Below are positions 1 to 8,047 of a stretch of 56,818 nucleotides of DNA, one piece after another. The notes below the pieces were generated by a model. The model was not told where the DNA came from. It did no database searches and saw nothing but the letters and a program-made list of their open reading frames with translations. Every line of letters starts with the position of its first letter. Within the stretch, counting starts at the first letter, position 1. The position numbers were made by a program, and so were the translations under genes. The DNA comes from Streptomyces sp. UW30 (GTDB lineage: Bacteria; Actinomycetota; Actinomycetes; Streptomycetales; Streptomycetaceae). The stretch lies in assembly GCF_008042075.1 (NCBI RefSeq), contig NZ_RDBN01000005.1, forward strand, positions 1,013,810-1,070,627, given 5' to 3'.

Positions 1-1
1 C

Positions 2-616
2 AGCGTCGAGCAGGCCCTCGTGCGCTGGCGGCAGGTCACGGACGCCCAGTGGGCGCGGTTCTCCGCCGGGGAGACGACCTTCCAGGGGCAGCGGCGTGAT
101 CGCGTACGGGTCTTCCTGGGCGCGGAGCTCACCGACGCCGAGGCCGACCGGTGGTTCGAGCGTTACATCGGTCACTACGAGTCCGCCTGGGCCCTCTTCC
201 CGGACGTTGTGCCCGTCCTGGACGCCCTCGCCGCCAGCCACCGGCACGCGGTGCTGTCCAACTCCAGCCTCACCGTCCAGGACCGCAAGCTGCGCGTACT
301 CGGCGTCCACGACCGCTTCGAGGCGATCCTGTGCGCCGCCGAGCTCGGCGTCTCCAAGCCGGAGGCCGGCGCCTTCCACGCGGCCTGCGCCGCCCTCGAC
401 CTCGCCCCGCATCAGGTCGCGTATGTCGGCGATCACCCGGAGATCGACGGGCGGGGCGCCGCGGACGCCGGGCTGCTGTCGGTGTGGATCGACCGCGACG
501 GGGCGCGCACCAGCGAGGACGACCCCGGCGGGCCCCATCGGATCGCCTCCCTCGCCGAACTCCCCGCGATCCTCGGCGCGGATACCCGTTTTGGAGCCCC
601 GTCCACCTTCAGGTAA
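2..616 (+). CDS. HAD-family hydrolase (5' truncated)
   Basis: The open frame runs into the left window edge, so the N-terminus with the catalytic DxD motif lies outside. What is visible fits the later HAD motifs: LSNSS (motif II Ser/Thr), SKPEAGAF (motif III Lys) and YVGDHPEIDG (motif IV acidic residues). The middle part (about residues 25-85) would be the helical cap. It is probably a small-molecule phosphatase of the phosphoglycolate phosphatase/haloacid dehalogenase type; the substrate cannot be inferred. It lies about 90 bp upstream of a tRNA array on the same strand. A GTG at 20 exists, but the frame continues upstream with good coding character, so I treat the gene as partial. Confidence 0.85.
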   Translation, partial: SVEQALVRWRQVTDAQWARFSAGETTFQGQRRDRVRVFLGAELTDAEADRWFERYIGHYESAWALFPDVVPVLDALAASHRHAVLSNSSLTVQDRKLRVLGVHDRFEAILCAAELGVSKPEAGAFHAACAALDLAPHQVAYVGDHPEIDGRGAADAGLLSVWIDRDGARTSEDDPGGPHRIASLAELPAILGADTRFGAPSTFR

Positions 617-707
617 TGTTCTTCCTGCGCCGCCGGGGAGCGGGCCGAAAGGCCGGGAACCGGAGGAGCAAACTAGAACAAGAACCCCTCAGGGGCTTGC
701 GTTCCAG

Positions 708-779
708 TGGCCTATGGTGTAATTGGCAGCACGACTGATTCTGGTTCAGTTAGTCTTGGTTCGAGTCCAGGTAGGCCAG
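708..779 (+). tRNA. tRNA-Gln (CTG)
   Basis: A 72-nt cloverleaf. The 7-bp acceptor stem pairs TGGCCTA with TAGGCCA, the T-arm carries TTCGAGT, and the anticodon loop TTCTGGT gives anticodon CTG. The discriminator base is G and no CCA is encoded. First gene of a five-tRNA array. Confidence 0.95.
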
Positions 780-821
780 CTCGCAGAGCTCATCTGCAAA
801 GGCGGAGATCAACTCCGCGAA

Positions 822-894
822 GCCCCCGTTGTGTAGCGGCCTAGCACGCTGCCCTCTCAAGGCAGTAGCGCCGGTTCGAATCCGGTCGGGGGTA
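822..894 (+). tRNA. tRNA-Glu (CTC), copy 1
   Basis: A 73-nt cloverleaf with acceptor GCCCCCG paired to CGGGGGT (terminal G-U). The T-loop is TTCGAAT and the anticodon loop CTCTCAA gives anticodon CTC. The anticodon stem is CTGCC/GGCAG, whereas the other two Glu copies have CCGCC/GGCGG, a compensated U-A to C-G change. CCA is not encoded. Confidence 0.95.
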
Positions 895-956
895 CAGATC
901 CTTCCCGCGAGGAGAGTTCGGGTAGCTCCCCCTCACCTCGATGCAGGATCGCTAGG

Positions 957-1029
957 GCCCCCGTTGTGTAGCGGCCTAGCACGCCGCCCTCTCAAGGCGG
1001 TAGCGCCGGTTCGAATCCGGTCGGGGGTA
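957..1029 (+). tRNA. tRNA-Glu (CTC), copy 2
   Basis: Same cloverleaf as the neighbouring Glu copies, with anticodon loop CTCTCAA and anticodon stem CCGCC/GGCGG. It looks identical to copy 3 across the mature tRNA. Confidence 0.95.
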
Positions 1030-1049
1030 CGAACTTGTTTAAACCACAT

Positions 1050-1121
1050 TGGTCTATGGTGTAATTGGCAACACTACGGTTTCTGGTACCGTCATTCTTG
1101 GTTCGAGTCCAGGTAGACCAG
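1050..1121 (+). tRNA. tRNA-Gln (CTG), copy 2
   Basis: A 72-nt cloverleaf with acceptor TGGTCTA/TAGACCA, anticodon stem ACGGT/ACCGT and loop TTCTGGT (CTG). It differs from the first Gln copy at several stem positions, and the differences are compensated on both strands of the stems. CCA is not encoded. Confidence 0.95.
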
Positions 1122-1149
1122 CTCGGATCTGCGGAAACGTAAGATCCTC

Positions 1150-1222
1150 GCCCCCGTTGTGTAGCGGCCTAGCACGCCGCCCTCTCAAGGCGGTAGCGCC
1201 GGTTCGAATCCGGTCGGGGGTA
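1150..1222 (+). tRNA. tRNA-Glu (CTC), copy 3
   Basis: Last tRNA of the array; anticodon loop CTCTCAA, anticodon stem CCGCC/GGCGG, acceptor GCCCCCG/CGGGGGT. It is followed within 10 nt by a strong hairpin that probably ends the tRNA transcript. Confidence 0.95.
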
Positions 1223-1230
1223 CGCAGTTC

Positions 1231-1260
1231 GAAGGCCCTCCACTTCGGTGGGGGGCCTTC
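1231..1260. terminator. Bidirectional hairpin terminator (tRNA array / merR)
   Basis: GAAGGCCC at 1231 pairs with GGGCCTTC at the right end around a CACTTCGGTG-containing loop. It lies between the last tRNA and the convergent MerR gene, so it could serve both strands. Confidence 0.7.
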
Positions 1261-1277
1261 GACGTGCCCGGCACCGG

Positions 1278-1922
1278 TCACTCGAAGCCGTACCGCCGCG
1301 TCGTCTCCTCCTCCTGGGCCAGCCGGTGCAGCGCCTGAAGCAGCGGCTCGTTGAGGATCGCGCCCAGGACCGCGAACTCGATCCGCTCCGCCTCCGACGG
1401 GTGCGCCTCCATGTTGTCCACGTCGAGGACGGCGGTCCGGTGCATCAACTCGGCGTACGGCGCGAGCTGTTCGGCCCCCCAGCTGTAGCCGAGCCGGCGG
1501 AACGCGGCCACCCCCACCACCAGCGAGCGGTACGCGGGGGAGAGGGCCGAGAGCCGCTTGGCGTTCTCCCAGCCGAGCCGGTCCAGGAGGGTGCTGACCT
1601 CCGCGTGTGCGGCCTGGACGTACTCGTCCTCCTCGTCCGGCTCCGGCACCTGCGGCAGTGCCCACACCGCCGCGCCCACGCGGATCGCGCGGCCCAGGGA
1701 GTCGTCGTCCACGTGGCCGAGCACCTCTTTGACCGTCGCCACCGGCACCCGGCCGACCTGGATCATCGCGCGGATCAGACGGAGGCGGCGCAGGTGCTCC
1801 TCGTCGTACTCGGCCGTCGTCGTGTTGATCTGGCGGCCGGGGGCCAACAGTCCTTCGCGCAGGTAGTACTTGATCGTCGAGGTGGACACCCCGCTGCGCT
1901 CGCTCAGTTCAGCCAGCCGCAT
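1278..1922 (-). CDS. MerR-family transcriptional regulator
   Basis: A 214-residue protein. Residues 1-30 form the winged helix-turn-helix typical of MerR proteins (MRLAELSERSGVSTSTIKYY), followed by the MerR wing and a dimerisation helix around residues 35-75. The C-terminal half is a long ligand-binding region without the cysteine cluster of metal sensors, so an organic effector or protein partner is more likely. It is divergently transcribed from a DUF4188 gene, with 87 bp between the starts holding a conspicuous set of repeats. By analogy with the family it should repress or activate itself and its neighbour by untwisting a long-spacer promoter. The effector is unknown. Confidence 0.85.
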   Translation of the reverse strand: MRLAELSERSGVSTSTIKYYLREGLLAPGRQINTTTAEYDEEHLRRLRLIRAMIQVGRVPVATVKEVLGHVDDDSLGRAIRVGAAVWALPQVPEPDEEDEYVQAAHAEVSTLLDRLGWENAKRLSALSPAYRSLVVGVAAFRRLGYSWGAEQLAPYAELMHRTAVLDVDNMEAHPSEAERIEFAVLGAILNEPLLQALHRLAQEEETTRRYGFE

Positions 1923-1944
1923 CTCTTGCGCCCTTCATTGGGGA

Positions 1945-1988
1945 GTGCCACTATCCAAGCATCACTCGCAAGGATAGTGCCGCTATCC
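1945..1988. promoter_or_regulatory. Operator repeats between merR and the DUF4188 gene
   Basis: CACTATCC (1949-1956) and GGATAGTG (1972-1979) form a perfect 8-bp inverted repeat. GGATAG/CTATCC (1972-1988) forms a second, tighter dyad with 5-bp spacer. The 12-mer GTGCCRCTATCC occurs twice, at 1945 and 1977, exactly 32 bp (three helical turns) apart. This is a likely binding site for the adjacent MerR protein. Confidence 0.65.
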
Positions 1989-2009
1989 GACAGGGGAAGC
2001 AGGGGCCGT

Positions 2010-2519
2010 ATGTTCGCCAAGCCGGTACCGGGTCGCACCACCGCGGACGCCGAGGGCGATGTGGTCGTCCTGCTGATCGGGATGCGCATCAACCACTTCT
2101 GGGCCGTGCACCACTGGCTGCCGGTGGCGGTGGCCATGCCGCGGATGCTGCGCGAGCTGGGGAAGGCACCCGAGCGTGGTCTGCTCGGCCACGTCCTGCT
2201 GACAGCCTCGCCGCGGACCTTCTACGTCGTCCAGTACTGGGAGTCGAAGGAGAAGCTGTACGCCTACGCGCACGCGTCGGACCTGCTCCACCGCCGGGCG
2301 TGGGCGATCTTCAACCGCAAGGAGAAGGCGGGGAAGGTCCGCCAGCACGTGGGGATGTGGCACGAGACGTACGTCGTGCCGGAGGGGTCGTACGAGTCGA
2401 TCTACTCGGACATGCCGGCGTTCGGACTCGCCGCGGCGCACGGCCAGGTGCCGGTCGCTGCGCGCGGGCGGTACGCGAAGGATCGGTTCGCATACCGGTC
2501 CGGGAGTGCGGCGAAATAG
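2010..2519 (+). CDS. DUF4188 domain protein (putative monooxygenase-like)
   Basis: A 169-residue protein starting MFAKPVPGRTTADAEGDVVV, a profile I recognise as DUF4188, a small alpha/beta-barrel family distantly related to heme-degrading monooxygenases. It contains conserved aromatic and His residues (MRINHFWAVHHWLP; VVQYWESKEKL; HVGMWHETYVV). The biochemical activity of the family is not established. The ATG at 2010 is chosen because the open frame continues upstream through merR and its operator, where coding is impossible. Its divergent partner MerR probably controls it as a stress-responsive unit. Confidence 0.75.
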   Translation: MFAKPVPGRTTADAEGDVVVLLIGMRINHFWAVHHWLPVAVAMPRMLRELGKAPERGLLGHVLLTASPRTFYVVQYWESKEKLYAYAHASDLLHRRAWAIFNRKEKAGKVRQHVGMWHETYVVPEGSYESIYSDMPAFGLAAAHGQVPVAARGRYAKDRFAYRSGSAAK

Positions 2520-2531
2520 CATGCGGGGCGG

Positions 2532-2605
2532 GTGCGGGCCGCCTGTGGCTGGTCGCGCCCACGCGGCGGTGGCCGCAGATCGAATACAGCCCCGCGCCCC
2601 TGAAG
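2532..2605. repeat. Dispersed intergenic GC-rich element (copy A)
   Basis: The 156-bp gap between the DUF4188 and ndgR stop codons is filled by a GC-rich segment containing CTGGTCGCGCCCACG and ending CAGCCCCGCGCCCCTGAAG. The core CCCCGCGCCCCT is shared with the element behind recG. It resembles a family of short Streptomyces intergenic repeats that I recall often lying between convergent genes. No gene is visible here. Confidence 0.45.
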
Positions 2606-2675
2606 TGGATCGTCTTGCCCGGGGGAAACCTGCCGCGGCGTTGGGGCAGGTCCTCCCGGCTGACGTGTCCCTGAG

Positions 2676-3392
2676 TCAGCCCGTGCGGCGCAGTGCCTCG
2701 GAGAGGCGGGCGGCGGCGTCGATGACCGCCTGGGCGTGCATACGGCCCGGGTGGCGGGTCAGGCGCTCGATGGGGCCGGAGACCGAGACGGCGGCCACCA
2801 CGCGGTTCGAGGGGCCGCGCACCGGCGCGGAGACGGACGCGACGCCCGGCTCGCGCTCGCCGATCGACTGGGCCCAGCCGCGGCGTCGTACGCCGGAGAG
2901 CGCGGTGGCCGTGAAGCGGGCGCCCTGCAGTCCGCGGTGCAGGCGCTCCGGCTCCTCCCAGGCCATGAGGATCTGCGCGGAGGAACCCGCCTTCATCGTG
3001 AGCGTCGAGCCGACCGGGACCGTGTCCCGCAGGCCGGACAGGCGTTCCGCCGCGGCGACGCAGATGCGCATGTCGCCCTGGCGGCGGTAGAGCTGTGCGC
3101 TCTCGCCGGTGATGTCACGGAGGTGGGTGAGGACCGGGCCCGCCGTGGCGAGGAGACGGTCCTCACCGGCCGCCGCGGCCAGCTCCGCGAGGCGGGGGCC
3201 GAGAATGAACCTGCCCTGCATGTCACGCGCCACCATGCGGTGGTGTTCCAGCGCCACGGCCAGTCGATGTGCCGTGGGTCTTGCCAATCCGGTGGCCGAG
3301 ACGAGCCCCGCGAGGGTGGCCGGACCGGACTCCAGGGCGCTCAGGACAAGGGCTGCCTTGTCCAGAACGCCGACGCCGCTACTGTTGTCCAT
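2676..3392 (-). CDS. ndgR: IclR-family regulator NdgR (AreB), leucine biosynthesis control
   Basis: A 238-residue IclR protein. The N-terminal winged helix (about residues 10-65) includes TLAGLVSATGLARPTAHRLA. The C-terminal effector domain (80-238) contains the GERE-P-V-x-S-VSAPV block typical of the family. Length and position immediately upstream of, and divergent from, leuCD match NdgR/AreB, a known regulator of leucine biosynthesis and amino-acid-dependent growth and antibiotic production in Streptomyces. The ATG at 3392 is preferred because upstream in-frame sequence overlaps the shared promoter. It most likely binds the palindrome near 3436 to control both leuCD and itself. Confidence 0.92.
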   Translation of the reverse strand: MDNSSGVGVLDKAALVLSALESGPATLAGLVSATGLARPTAHRLAVALEHHRMVARDMQGRFILGPRLAELAAAAGEDRLLATAGPVLTHLRDITGESAQLYRRQGDMRICVAAAERLSGLRDTVPVGSTLTMKAGSSAQILMAWEEPERLHRGLQGARFTATALSGVRRRGWAQSIGEREPGVASVSAPVRGPSNRVVAAVSVSGPIERLTRHPGRMHAQAVIDAAARLSEALRRTG

Positions 3393-3435
3393 GAAACGAT
3401 ACTCGCGTCTCACTCTGTGAAACGCAAGTTCAATT

Positions 3436-3445
3436 TTCCGTGGAA
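3436..3445. promoter_or_regulatory. Candidate NdgR operator in the ndgR-leuC intergenic region
   Basis: TTCC-GT-GGAA is a dyad with 2-bp spacer in an unusually A/T-rich patch of the 202-bp divergent promoter region. It is flanked by AAGTTCAATT and TGGAACACG half-site-like sequences. IclR proteins of this subgroup are known to bind between these two genes; the exact site is inferred. Confidence 0.5.
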
Positions 3446-3594
3446 CACGCCACTCTGGAAGAACGAAGGCAGAGCGGCCCGCGGACCAGAGCGGGCTTGT
3501 CGGTGGACGCCCGGAAGCAGGGGCGCGGGCGCCGGCCGCCTTCTCAAGATCTCTAGTTGGGCCGGTGGACCGTATGCCGGCCGGAGGGAAAGCG

Positions 3595-5025
3595 ATGGGT
3601 AGGACACTCGCGGAGAAGGTCTGGGACGACCATGTCGTCCGGCGCGCCGAGGGCGAGCCCGACCTCCTCTTCATCGATCTGCACCTGCTGCACGAGGTGA
3701 CCAGCCCGCAGGCCTTCGACGGCCTCCGCAAGAGCGGTCGCCCGGTGCGCCGGCTCGACCTGACCATCGCCACCGAGGACCACAACACCCCGACCCTCGA
3801 CATCGACAAGCCCATCGCCGACCCGGTCTCCCGGGTACAGCTGGAGACGCTGCGCAAGAACGCCGCCGAATTCGGTGTGCGTCTGCACCCGCTGGGCGAC
3901 GTCGAGCAGGGCGTCGTGCACGTCGTCGGCCCGCAGCTGGGCCTGACCCAGCCGGGCATGACCGTGGTCTGCGGTGACTCCCACACCTCCACGCACGGCG
4001 CCTTCGGCGGTCTGGCGTTCGGCATCGGCACCTCCCAGGTCGAGCATGTGCTGGCCACCCAGACGCTGCCGCTGGTCCGCCCGAAGACCATGGCCATCAC
4101 GGTCGACGGCGAGCTGCCCGACGGCGTCACCGCCAAGGACCTGATCCTGGCGATCATCGCCCGGATCGGTACCGGCGGCGGCCAGGGCTACGTCCTGGAA
4201 TACCGCGGCTCCGCCATCGAGAAGCTCTCGATGGAGGCCCGGATGACCATCTGCAACATGTCGATCGAGGCCGGCGCCCGCGCGGGCATGATCGCCCCCG
4301 ACGAGACCACCTTCGAGTACCTCAAGGGCCGCCCGCACGCGCCCAAGGGCGAGGACTGGGACGCGGCCGTCGCGTACTGGAAGACGCTGAAGACGGACGA
4401 GGACGCCGAGTTCGACGCCGAGGTCGTGATCGAGGCCGCCGAGCTGTCGCCGTTCGTCACCTGGGGCACCAACCCCGGCCAGGGTGCGCCGCTTTCCGCG
4501 TCCGTCCCCGATCCGGCTTCGTACGAAGACGCTTCGGAGCGGCTCGCCGCCGAAAAGGCCCTGGAATACATGGGGTTGGAGGCCGGTCAGTCGCTGCGCT
4601 CCATCAAGGTGGACACCGTCTTCGTAGGCTCCTGCACCAACGGCCGCATCGAGGACCTGCGCGCCGCCGCGGAGCTCGTGAAGGGCCGCAAAGTCGCCGA
4701 CGGCGTACGGATGCTGGTCGTGCCCGGCTCCGCGCGGGTGGGTCTGCAGGCCGTTTCCGAGGGCCTGGACGTCGTCTTCAAGGAGGCCGGCGCCGAGTGG
4801 CGGCACGCGGGCTGCTCGATGTGCCTGGGCATGAACCCCGACCAGCTGGCCCCCGGTGAGCGCTCCGCCTCCACCTCCAACCGCAACTTCGAGGGCCGGC
4901 AGGGCAAGGGCGGTCGTACGCACCTGGTGTCGCCGCAGGTCGCGGCGGCCACCGCGGTCCTGGGCCACCTGGCCTCCCCGGCCGACCTGTCCGACGCCGA
5001 GACCCGTACGCCCGCTGGAGTCTGA
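3595..5025 (+). CDS. leuC: 3-isopropylmalate dehydratase large subunit LeuC
   Basis: A 476-residue aconitase-superfamily protein that isomerises 2-isopropylmalate to 3-isopropylmalate in leucine biosynthesis, working with Leu[21 protein letters not shown] is the substrate/Fe-S signature. The three cysteine ligands of the [4Fe-4S] cluster are present: C347 (SCTNG), C407 and C410 (CSMC). The ATG at 3595 is preceded by GGAGGG six bases upstream; an in-frame ATG 30 nt earlier lacks a Shine-Dalgarno. leuD follows after 6 bp, so the two subunits are co-translated. Probably controlled by NdgR. Confidence 0.97.
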   Translation: MGRTLAEKVWDDHVVRRAEGEPDLLFIDLHLLHEVTSPQAFDGLRKSGRPVRRLDLTIATEDHNTPTLDIDKPIADPVSRVQLETLRKNAAEFGVRLHPLGDVEQGVVHVVGPQLGLTQPGMTVVCGDSHTSTHGAFGGLAFGIGTSQVEHVLATQTLPLVRPKTMAITVDGELPDGVTAKDLILAIIARIGTGGGQGYVLEYRGSAIEKLSMEARMTICNMSIEAGARAGMIAPDETTFEYLKGRPHAPKGEDWDAAVAYWKTLKTDEDAEFDAEVVIEAAELSPFVTWGTNPGQGAPLSASVPDPASYEDASERLAAEKALEYMGLEAGQSLRSIKVDTVFVGSCTNGRIEDLRAAAELVKGRKVADGVRMLVVPGSARVGLQAVSEGLDVVFKEAGAEWRHAGCSMCLGMNPDQLAPGERSASTSNRNFEGRQGKGGRTHLVSPQVAAATAVLGHLASPADLSDAETRTPAGV

Positions 5026-5031
5026 GAAGTC

Positions 5032-5625
5032 ATGGAAGCATTCACCACGCACACCGGCCGGGCCGTTCCGCTGCGCCGCTCCAACGTCGACACCGACCAG
5101 ATCATCCCTGCTCACTGGCTCAAGAAGGTCACTCGGGACGGGTTCGAGGACGGGCTGTTCGAGGCCTGGCGCAAGGACGAGAACTTCATCCTCAACCGGC
5201 CCGAGCGCAAGGGCGCGACCGTCCTGGTCGCCGGTCCCGACTTCGGCACCGGCTCCTCCCGTGAGCACGCCGTCTGGGCGCTGCAGAACTACGGCTTCAA
5301 GGCCGTCATCTCCTCGCGTTTCGCGGACATCTTCCGCGGTAACTCGCTCAAGAACGGCCTGCTCACAGTGGTTCTGGAGCAGAAGATCGTGGACGCGCTG
5401 CAGGAGCTCACCGAGAACGACCCGCAGGCCGAGATCACGGTCGACCTCGAGGCTCGTGAGGTGCGCGCCGAGGGCATCACCGCCTCCTTCGAGCTGGACG
5501 AGAACTCCCGCTGGCGGCTGCTGAACGGCCTCGACGACATCTCGATCACCCTCCAGAACGAGGATGACATCGCCGCCTACGAGGCGAAGCGGCCGTCGTT
5601 CAAGCCGCGCACGCTCCAGATCTGA
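5032..5625 (+). CDS. leuD: 3-isopropylmalate dehydratase small subunit LeuD
   Basis: A 197-residue swivel-domain subunit that docks onto LeuC to complete the active site. The family signature is clear: [18 protein letters not shown] near the N-terminus, and [13 protein letters not shown] around residue 70, which contacts substrate. The length is normal for the bacterial small subunit. It lies 6 bp after leuC and ends at a very strong terminator, so leuCD form a two-gene operon. Confidence 0.97.
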   Translation: MEAFTTHTGRAVPLRRSNVDTDQIIPAHWLKKVTRDGFEDGLFEAWRKDENFILNRPERKGATVLVAGPDFGTGSSREHAVWALQNYGFKAVISSRFADIFRGNSLKNGLLTVVLEQKIVDALQELTENDPQAEITVDLEAREVRAEGITASFELDENSRWRLLNGLDDISITLQNEDDIAAYEAKRPSFKPRTLQI

Positions 5626-5671
5626 CCCGAGGCTCGCCCGCAAGGCGACTTTCGGACACCGCAACACCCTC

Positions 5672-5706
5672 CCAGTACCCCCGATCAGCCCGATCGGGGG
5701 TACTGG
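5672..5706 (+). terminator. leuCD terminator
   Basis: A perfect 15-bp stem, CCAGTACCCCCGATC with GATCGGGGGTACTGG, and a 5-nt loop AGCCC. It lies 46 bp after the leuD stop. There is no U-tract, as is usual in Streptomyces. Confidence 0.85.
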
Positions 5707-5890
5707 CATGTCTGCACCCGAACGGTCCTGCGGCGCGTGCGCCGGGAGCTCAACTGCCCACGTTATGACGGGTGTTACCGGGGTAGGCGAGTGGTGTGGC
5801 GGTGACTTCCGCAAGTGCCCCGAAGGCCATTTGAGGCCGGAGTTGCACCCCTGGCAGGCGACAACTCGCCCCAGATGGCACAATCTGTGC

Positions 5891-6121
5891 ATGGAACACG
5901 ACGGCCAACTCGAGCTCTATGCGGCAGTCGCGGACCAACTGAAGGAAGCGCACACAAGAGTGCGCGCACTGCAAGTCCCGGAGGGCGTACGGATGGCGCT
6001 GACCCGGAAGCTGCTGGTCATTACGGCCGCGGCCAAACACGACGTCGCCGAAGCGACAAGGCGTCTGGAGCTGTTCATCGCGGACCTCGACGCGGGGCGA
6101 TTCCCCGAAGAGGAACGCTGA
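5891..6121 (+). CDS. Small conserved hypothetical protein
   Basis: A 76-residue, probably all-helical, charged protein beginning MEHDGQLELYAAVADQLKEA. It has no signal peptide, membrane segment or cysteine. The ATG at 5891 is the first start downstream of the leuCD terminator, with a non-coding-looking leader. I do not recognise a characterised family; a short gene at this position between leuD and the HU gene is, as I recall, conserved in Streptomyces. Function unknown. Confidence 0.7.
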   Translation: MEHDGQLELYAAVADQLKEAHTRVRALQVPEGVRMALTRKLLVITAAAKHDVAEATRRLELFIADLDAGRFPEEER

Positions 6122-6180
6122 GAACACCTTCGAGACAGCCGAGTCTGTTGCGGCACAAGGGTGATTAGCCCGTTTCGTGT

Positions 6181-6209
6181 TTGATTTGCGGTATATATCT
6201 GCCTAACGT
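6181..6209 (+). promoter_or_regulatory. hupS promoter
   Basis: TTGATT (6181-6186), a 17-bp spacer and TAACGT (6204-6209) form a housekeeping sigma-HrdB-type promoter in the most A/T-rich stretch of the region. The predicted start gives a 5' leader of about 45 nt. Confidence 0.6.
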
Positions 6210-6260
6210 GCGAAAAAGCTTGAACACTTTCGTTCTGGCGATGTCTCCGAAGGGGAAGAC

Positions 6261-6902
6261 GTGAACAAGGCGCAGCTCGTAGAAGCGATTGCCGACAAGA
6301 TGGGCGGCCGCCAGCAGGCCGCCGATGCTGTCGACCACGTACTGGACGCCATCGTCCGCGCGGTCGTCTCGGGTGAGCGGGTCTCCGTCACCGGCTTCGG
6401 TTCGTTCGAGAAGGTCGACCGTCCGGCCCGGTACGCCCGTAACCCTCAGACGGGCGAGCGGGTTCGGGTCAAGAAGACCTCCGTTCCGCGCTTCCGTGCG
6501 GGTCAGGGCTTCAAGGACCTGGTGAGCGGCTCGAAGAAGCTCCCGCGGGGCGGCGAGGTCGCGGTCAAGAAGGCGCCCAAGGGCAGCCTGACCGGTGGTG
6601 CCTCGGCGACGGTCAAGAAGGCCGCCGCGAAGAAGACCACCAAGGCGGCCGCGAAGAAGACGACCGCGAAGAAGACGACGGCCAAGAAGACGACGGCCGC
6701 CGCCAAGAAGACCACGGCGAAGAAGACGACGGCCAAGAAGACCACGGCCGCGGCGAAGAAGGCCACCGCGGCGAAGAAGGCCACCGCCAAGAAGGCGACG
6801 GCCAAGAAGGCCCCGGCGAAGAAGGCGACCGCCAAGAAGGCGCCGGCCAAGAAGTCGACGGCGCGCAAGTCCGCTGCCAAGCGGACGACGCGCAGCAGGT
6901 AG
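6261..6902 (+). CDS. hupS: Two-domain HU-like nucleoid protein HupS
   Basis: A 213-residue protein. Residues 1-95 are a standard HU domain ([15 protein letters not shown] at the N-terminus; [20 protein letters not shown] for the DNA-binding arm). Residues 100-213 are a histone H1-like tail of repeated [11 protein letters not shown] units with 30% or more lysine. This two-domain form is the actinobacterial HupS/HupB/Hlp type that compacts the nucleoid, in Streptomyces mainly during sporulation. The GTG at 6261 follows GAAGGGGA at good spacing. A housekeeping-like promoter lies upstream and a strong hairpin lies 26 bp downstream. Internal repetition of the tail makes length variation between strains likely. 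Confidence 0.95.
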   Translation: MNKAQLVEAIADKMGGRQQAADAVDHVLDAIVRAVVSGERVSVTGFGSFEKVDRPARYARNPQTGERVRVKKTSVPRFRAGQGFKDLVSGSKKLPRGGEVAVKKAPKGSLTGGASATVKKAAAKKTTKAAAKKTTAKKTTAKKTTAAAKKTTAKKTTAKKTTAAAKKATAAKKATAKKATAKKAPAKKATAKKAPAKKSTARKSAAKRTTRSR

Positions 6903-6927
6903 GACCGCACAGGGGCACTCACGCGCC

Positions 6928-6955
6928 GGGCCGGACTCCGTGGGGAGTCCGGCCC
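6928..6955. terminator. Terminator between hupS and the convergent small gene
   Basis: GGGCCGGACTCC and GGAGTCCGGCCC form a perfect 12-bp stem with a GTGG loop. It is symmetric enough to act on both strands. Confidence 0.8.
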
Positions 6956-6977
6956 GCGGCGTGTTTCAGGGCCTGTT

Positions 6978-7181
6978 TCAGAGGGTTTGCAGGGTCACCA
7001 GCGTGATGTGCAGGGACTCGCCCTTGCCCTCGGTCTCGATACGGACCCGCTGCCCTGGGCGCAGCAGCCGCAGGCCTCCGGCGTCGAAGGCCGGGGCGTC
7101 GAAGGGGACGGGGGTGCCGTCGTCCAGCAGCACGCTGCCGGAGCGGGTTTCGGCGTCGTAGGTGTATGCGGTGGCCTGCAT
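6978..7181 (-). CDS. Small OB-fold/cold-shock-like protein
   Basis: A 67-residue protein starting MQATAYTYDAETRSGSV. The pattern GSVLLDDGTPVPFDA followed by GLRLLRPGQRVRIE resembles the beta-barrel of cold-shock domain proteins (G-x-V-x-DDG-x-PF, then L-x-x-GQRV). However, the RNA-binding aromatic motifs RNP1/RNP2 of CspA are not obvious, so nucleic-acid binding is uncertain. It lies 70 bp downstream of fbiD on the same strand and may be co-transcribed. The ATG at 7181 gives a compact domain without extra N-terminal sequence. Confidence 0.65.
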   Translation of the reverse strand: MQATAYTYDAETRSGSVLLDDGTPVPFDAPAFDAGGLRLLRPGQRVRIETEGKGESLHITLVTLQTL

Positions 7182-7235
7182 GGCTGTCAGCCTACGACGG
7201 GTTGTGGTTCGGGTGCGGCGCCCGGGGGCCGCATC

Positions 7236-7252
7236 GCGCAGTTCCCCGCGCC
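7236..7252. repeat. Dispersed intergenic element (copy B)
   Basis: GCGCAGTTCCCCGCGCC abuts the fbiD stop codon. The identical 17-mer occurs in inverted orientation behind recG (23225-23241). Confidence 0.55.
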
Positions 7253-7878
7253 TACGGCAGGCGTGCCGCCGCCGCCTTCGTACGTGGGCCCACGCCAAGT
7301 GCCAGCGCGGCGCGCAGGTCGGCTCCGGTGTCCACGTCCTGGCGTACGGAGTCCACGTCGTCGAGGTGGAGTTCCTCGGCTCCCGAGGTGCGGTGGCGGG
7401 CCCGGGAATCCTCGCCGAAAGCGGGCAGCAATTCATATCCAGGGGCCGCGGTCAGCAGCGTCGTGCCGATTTCCGCAGCGTCCGGGAGAAAAGCGCGCGG
7501 GAATTGCGCCGCCGCGTCCAGGACCCGGGCCAATTCCAGCGGGCGCAGGGCGGGGAGGTCGGCGTTCAGGGCGGCCACGGGGGTTTCGGGGCGCGACGAT
7601 CGTACGACCGCCGCGGCGTGCGCCAGCGCCGCGTTCAGGCCGCCGCCGGGCTCGTCGGGGACGATGTGCGCGCCAAGTGCGCCCAGCTCACGCCCGGCCA
7701 GGGCGTCGTCCGTGACGACTGCCACATCCTTCACCGCGGGGCAGGCCAGCGCCGCGGCCACCGTGTCCTGTGCGAACGCGAGCGCCAGGCCCGGGCGCAG
7801 TTCGTCCGCCGCGGCGTCCGACAGCCTGCTCTTCGCCCGCGCCAAGGGCTTCAGGGGTACGACCAAGGTCCACTGCAC
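7252..7878 (-). CDS. fbiD: 2-phospholactate/phosphoenolpyruvate guanylyltransferase FbiD (CofC)
   Basis: A 208-residue nucleotidyltransferase of the CofC/FbiD family. It starts MQWTLVVPLKPLARAKSRL, the typical nucleotide-binding loop with PLK..AKSRL. It also has VVTDDALAG, VPDEPGGGLNAAL and LNADLPAL, which matches the family's substrate and metal-binding Asp motifs. The enzyme activates phosphoenolpyruvate or 2-phospholactate with GTP in coenzyme F420 biosynthesis. In Actinobacteria FbiD uses PEP. The GTG start at 7878 is divergent from plsC with 169 bp between. Other F420 genes are not in this window. Confidence 0.88.
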   Translation of the reverse strand: MQWTLVVPLKPLARAKSRLSDAAADELRPGLALAFAQDTVAAALACPAVKDVAVVTDDALAGRELGALGAHIVPDEPGGGLNAALAHAAAVVRSSRPETPVAALNADLPALRPLELARVLDAAAQFPRAFLPDAAEIGTTLLTAAPGYELLPAFGEDSRARHRTSGAEELHLDDVDSVRQDVDTGADLRAALALGVGPRTKAAAARLP

Positions 7879-8047
7879 GAGCGCTCCGTCCCTCTCCAGT
7901 CGCGGTCATTGTCACTCAGCCGTCACCAGGGCCATCTGGCGGTCGCGGTCGCGAGGCGTACGGTGTTCTCGACAGACCGGCGGCCTGGGGCGACACTTGT
8001 GCGGCCCCATGGGCCGACGACCTTGATACCTAGAGGAAGGTGCACGC

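Noticed and set aside
708-1260. tRNA array considered as a phage or ICE integration site
   Set aside because: No integrase, no duplicated 3' tRNA end and no foreign-looking island next to it.
3553-5892. Very long open frame on the minus strand across leuCD
   Set aside because: It is antisense to well-supported leuC and leuD and results from the GC-rich third positions of those genes; its product has no recognisable motifs.
6600-6902. Tandem repeat in the hupS tail, considered as a mobile or satellite repeat
   Set aside because: It is in-frame coding of AAKK units in the histone H1-like tail, typical of the family.
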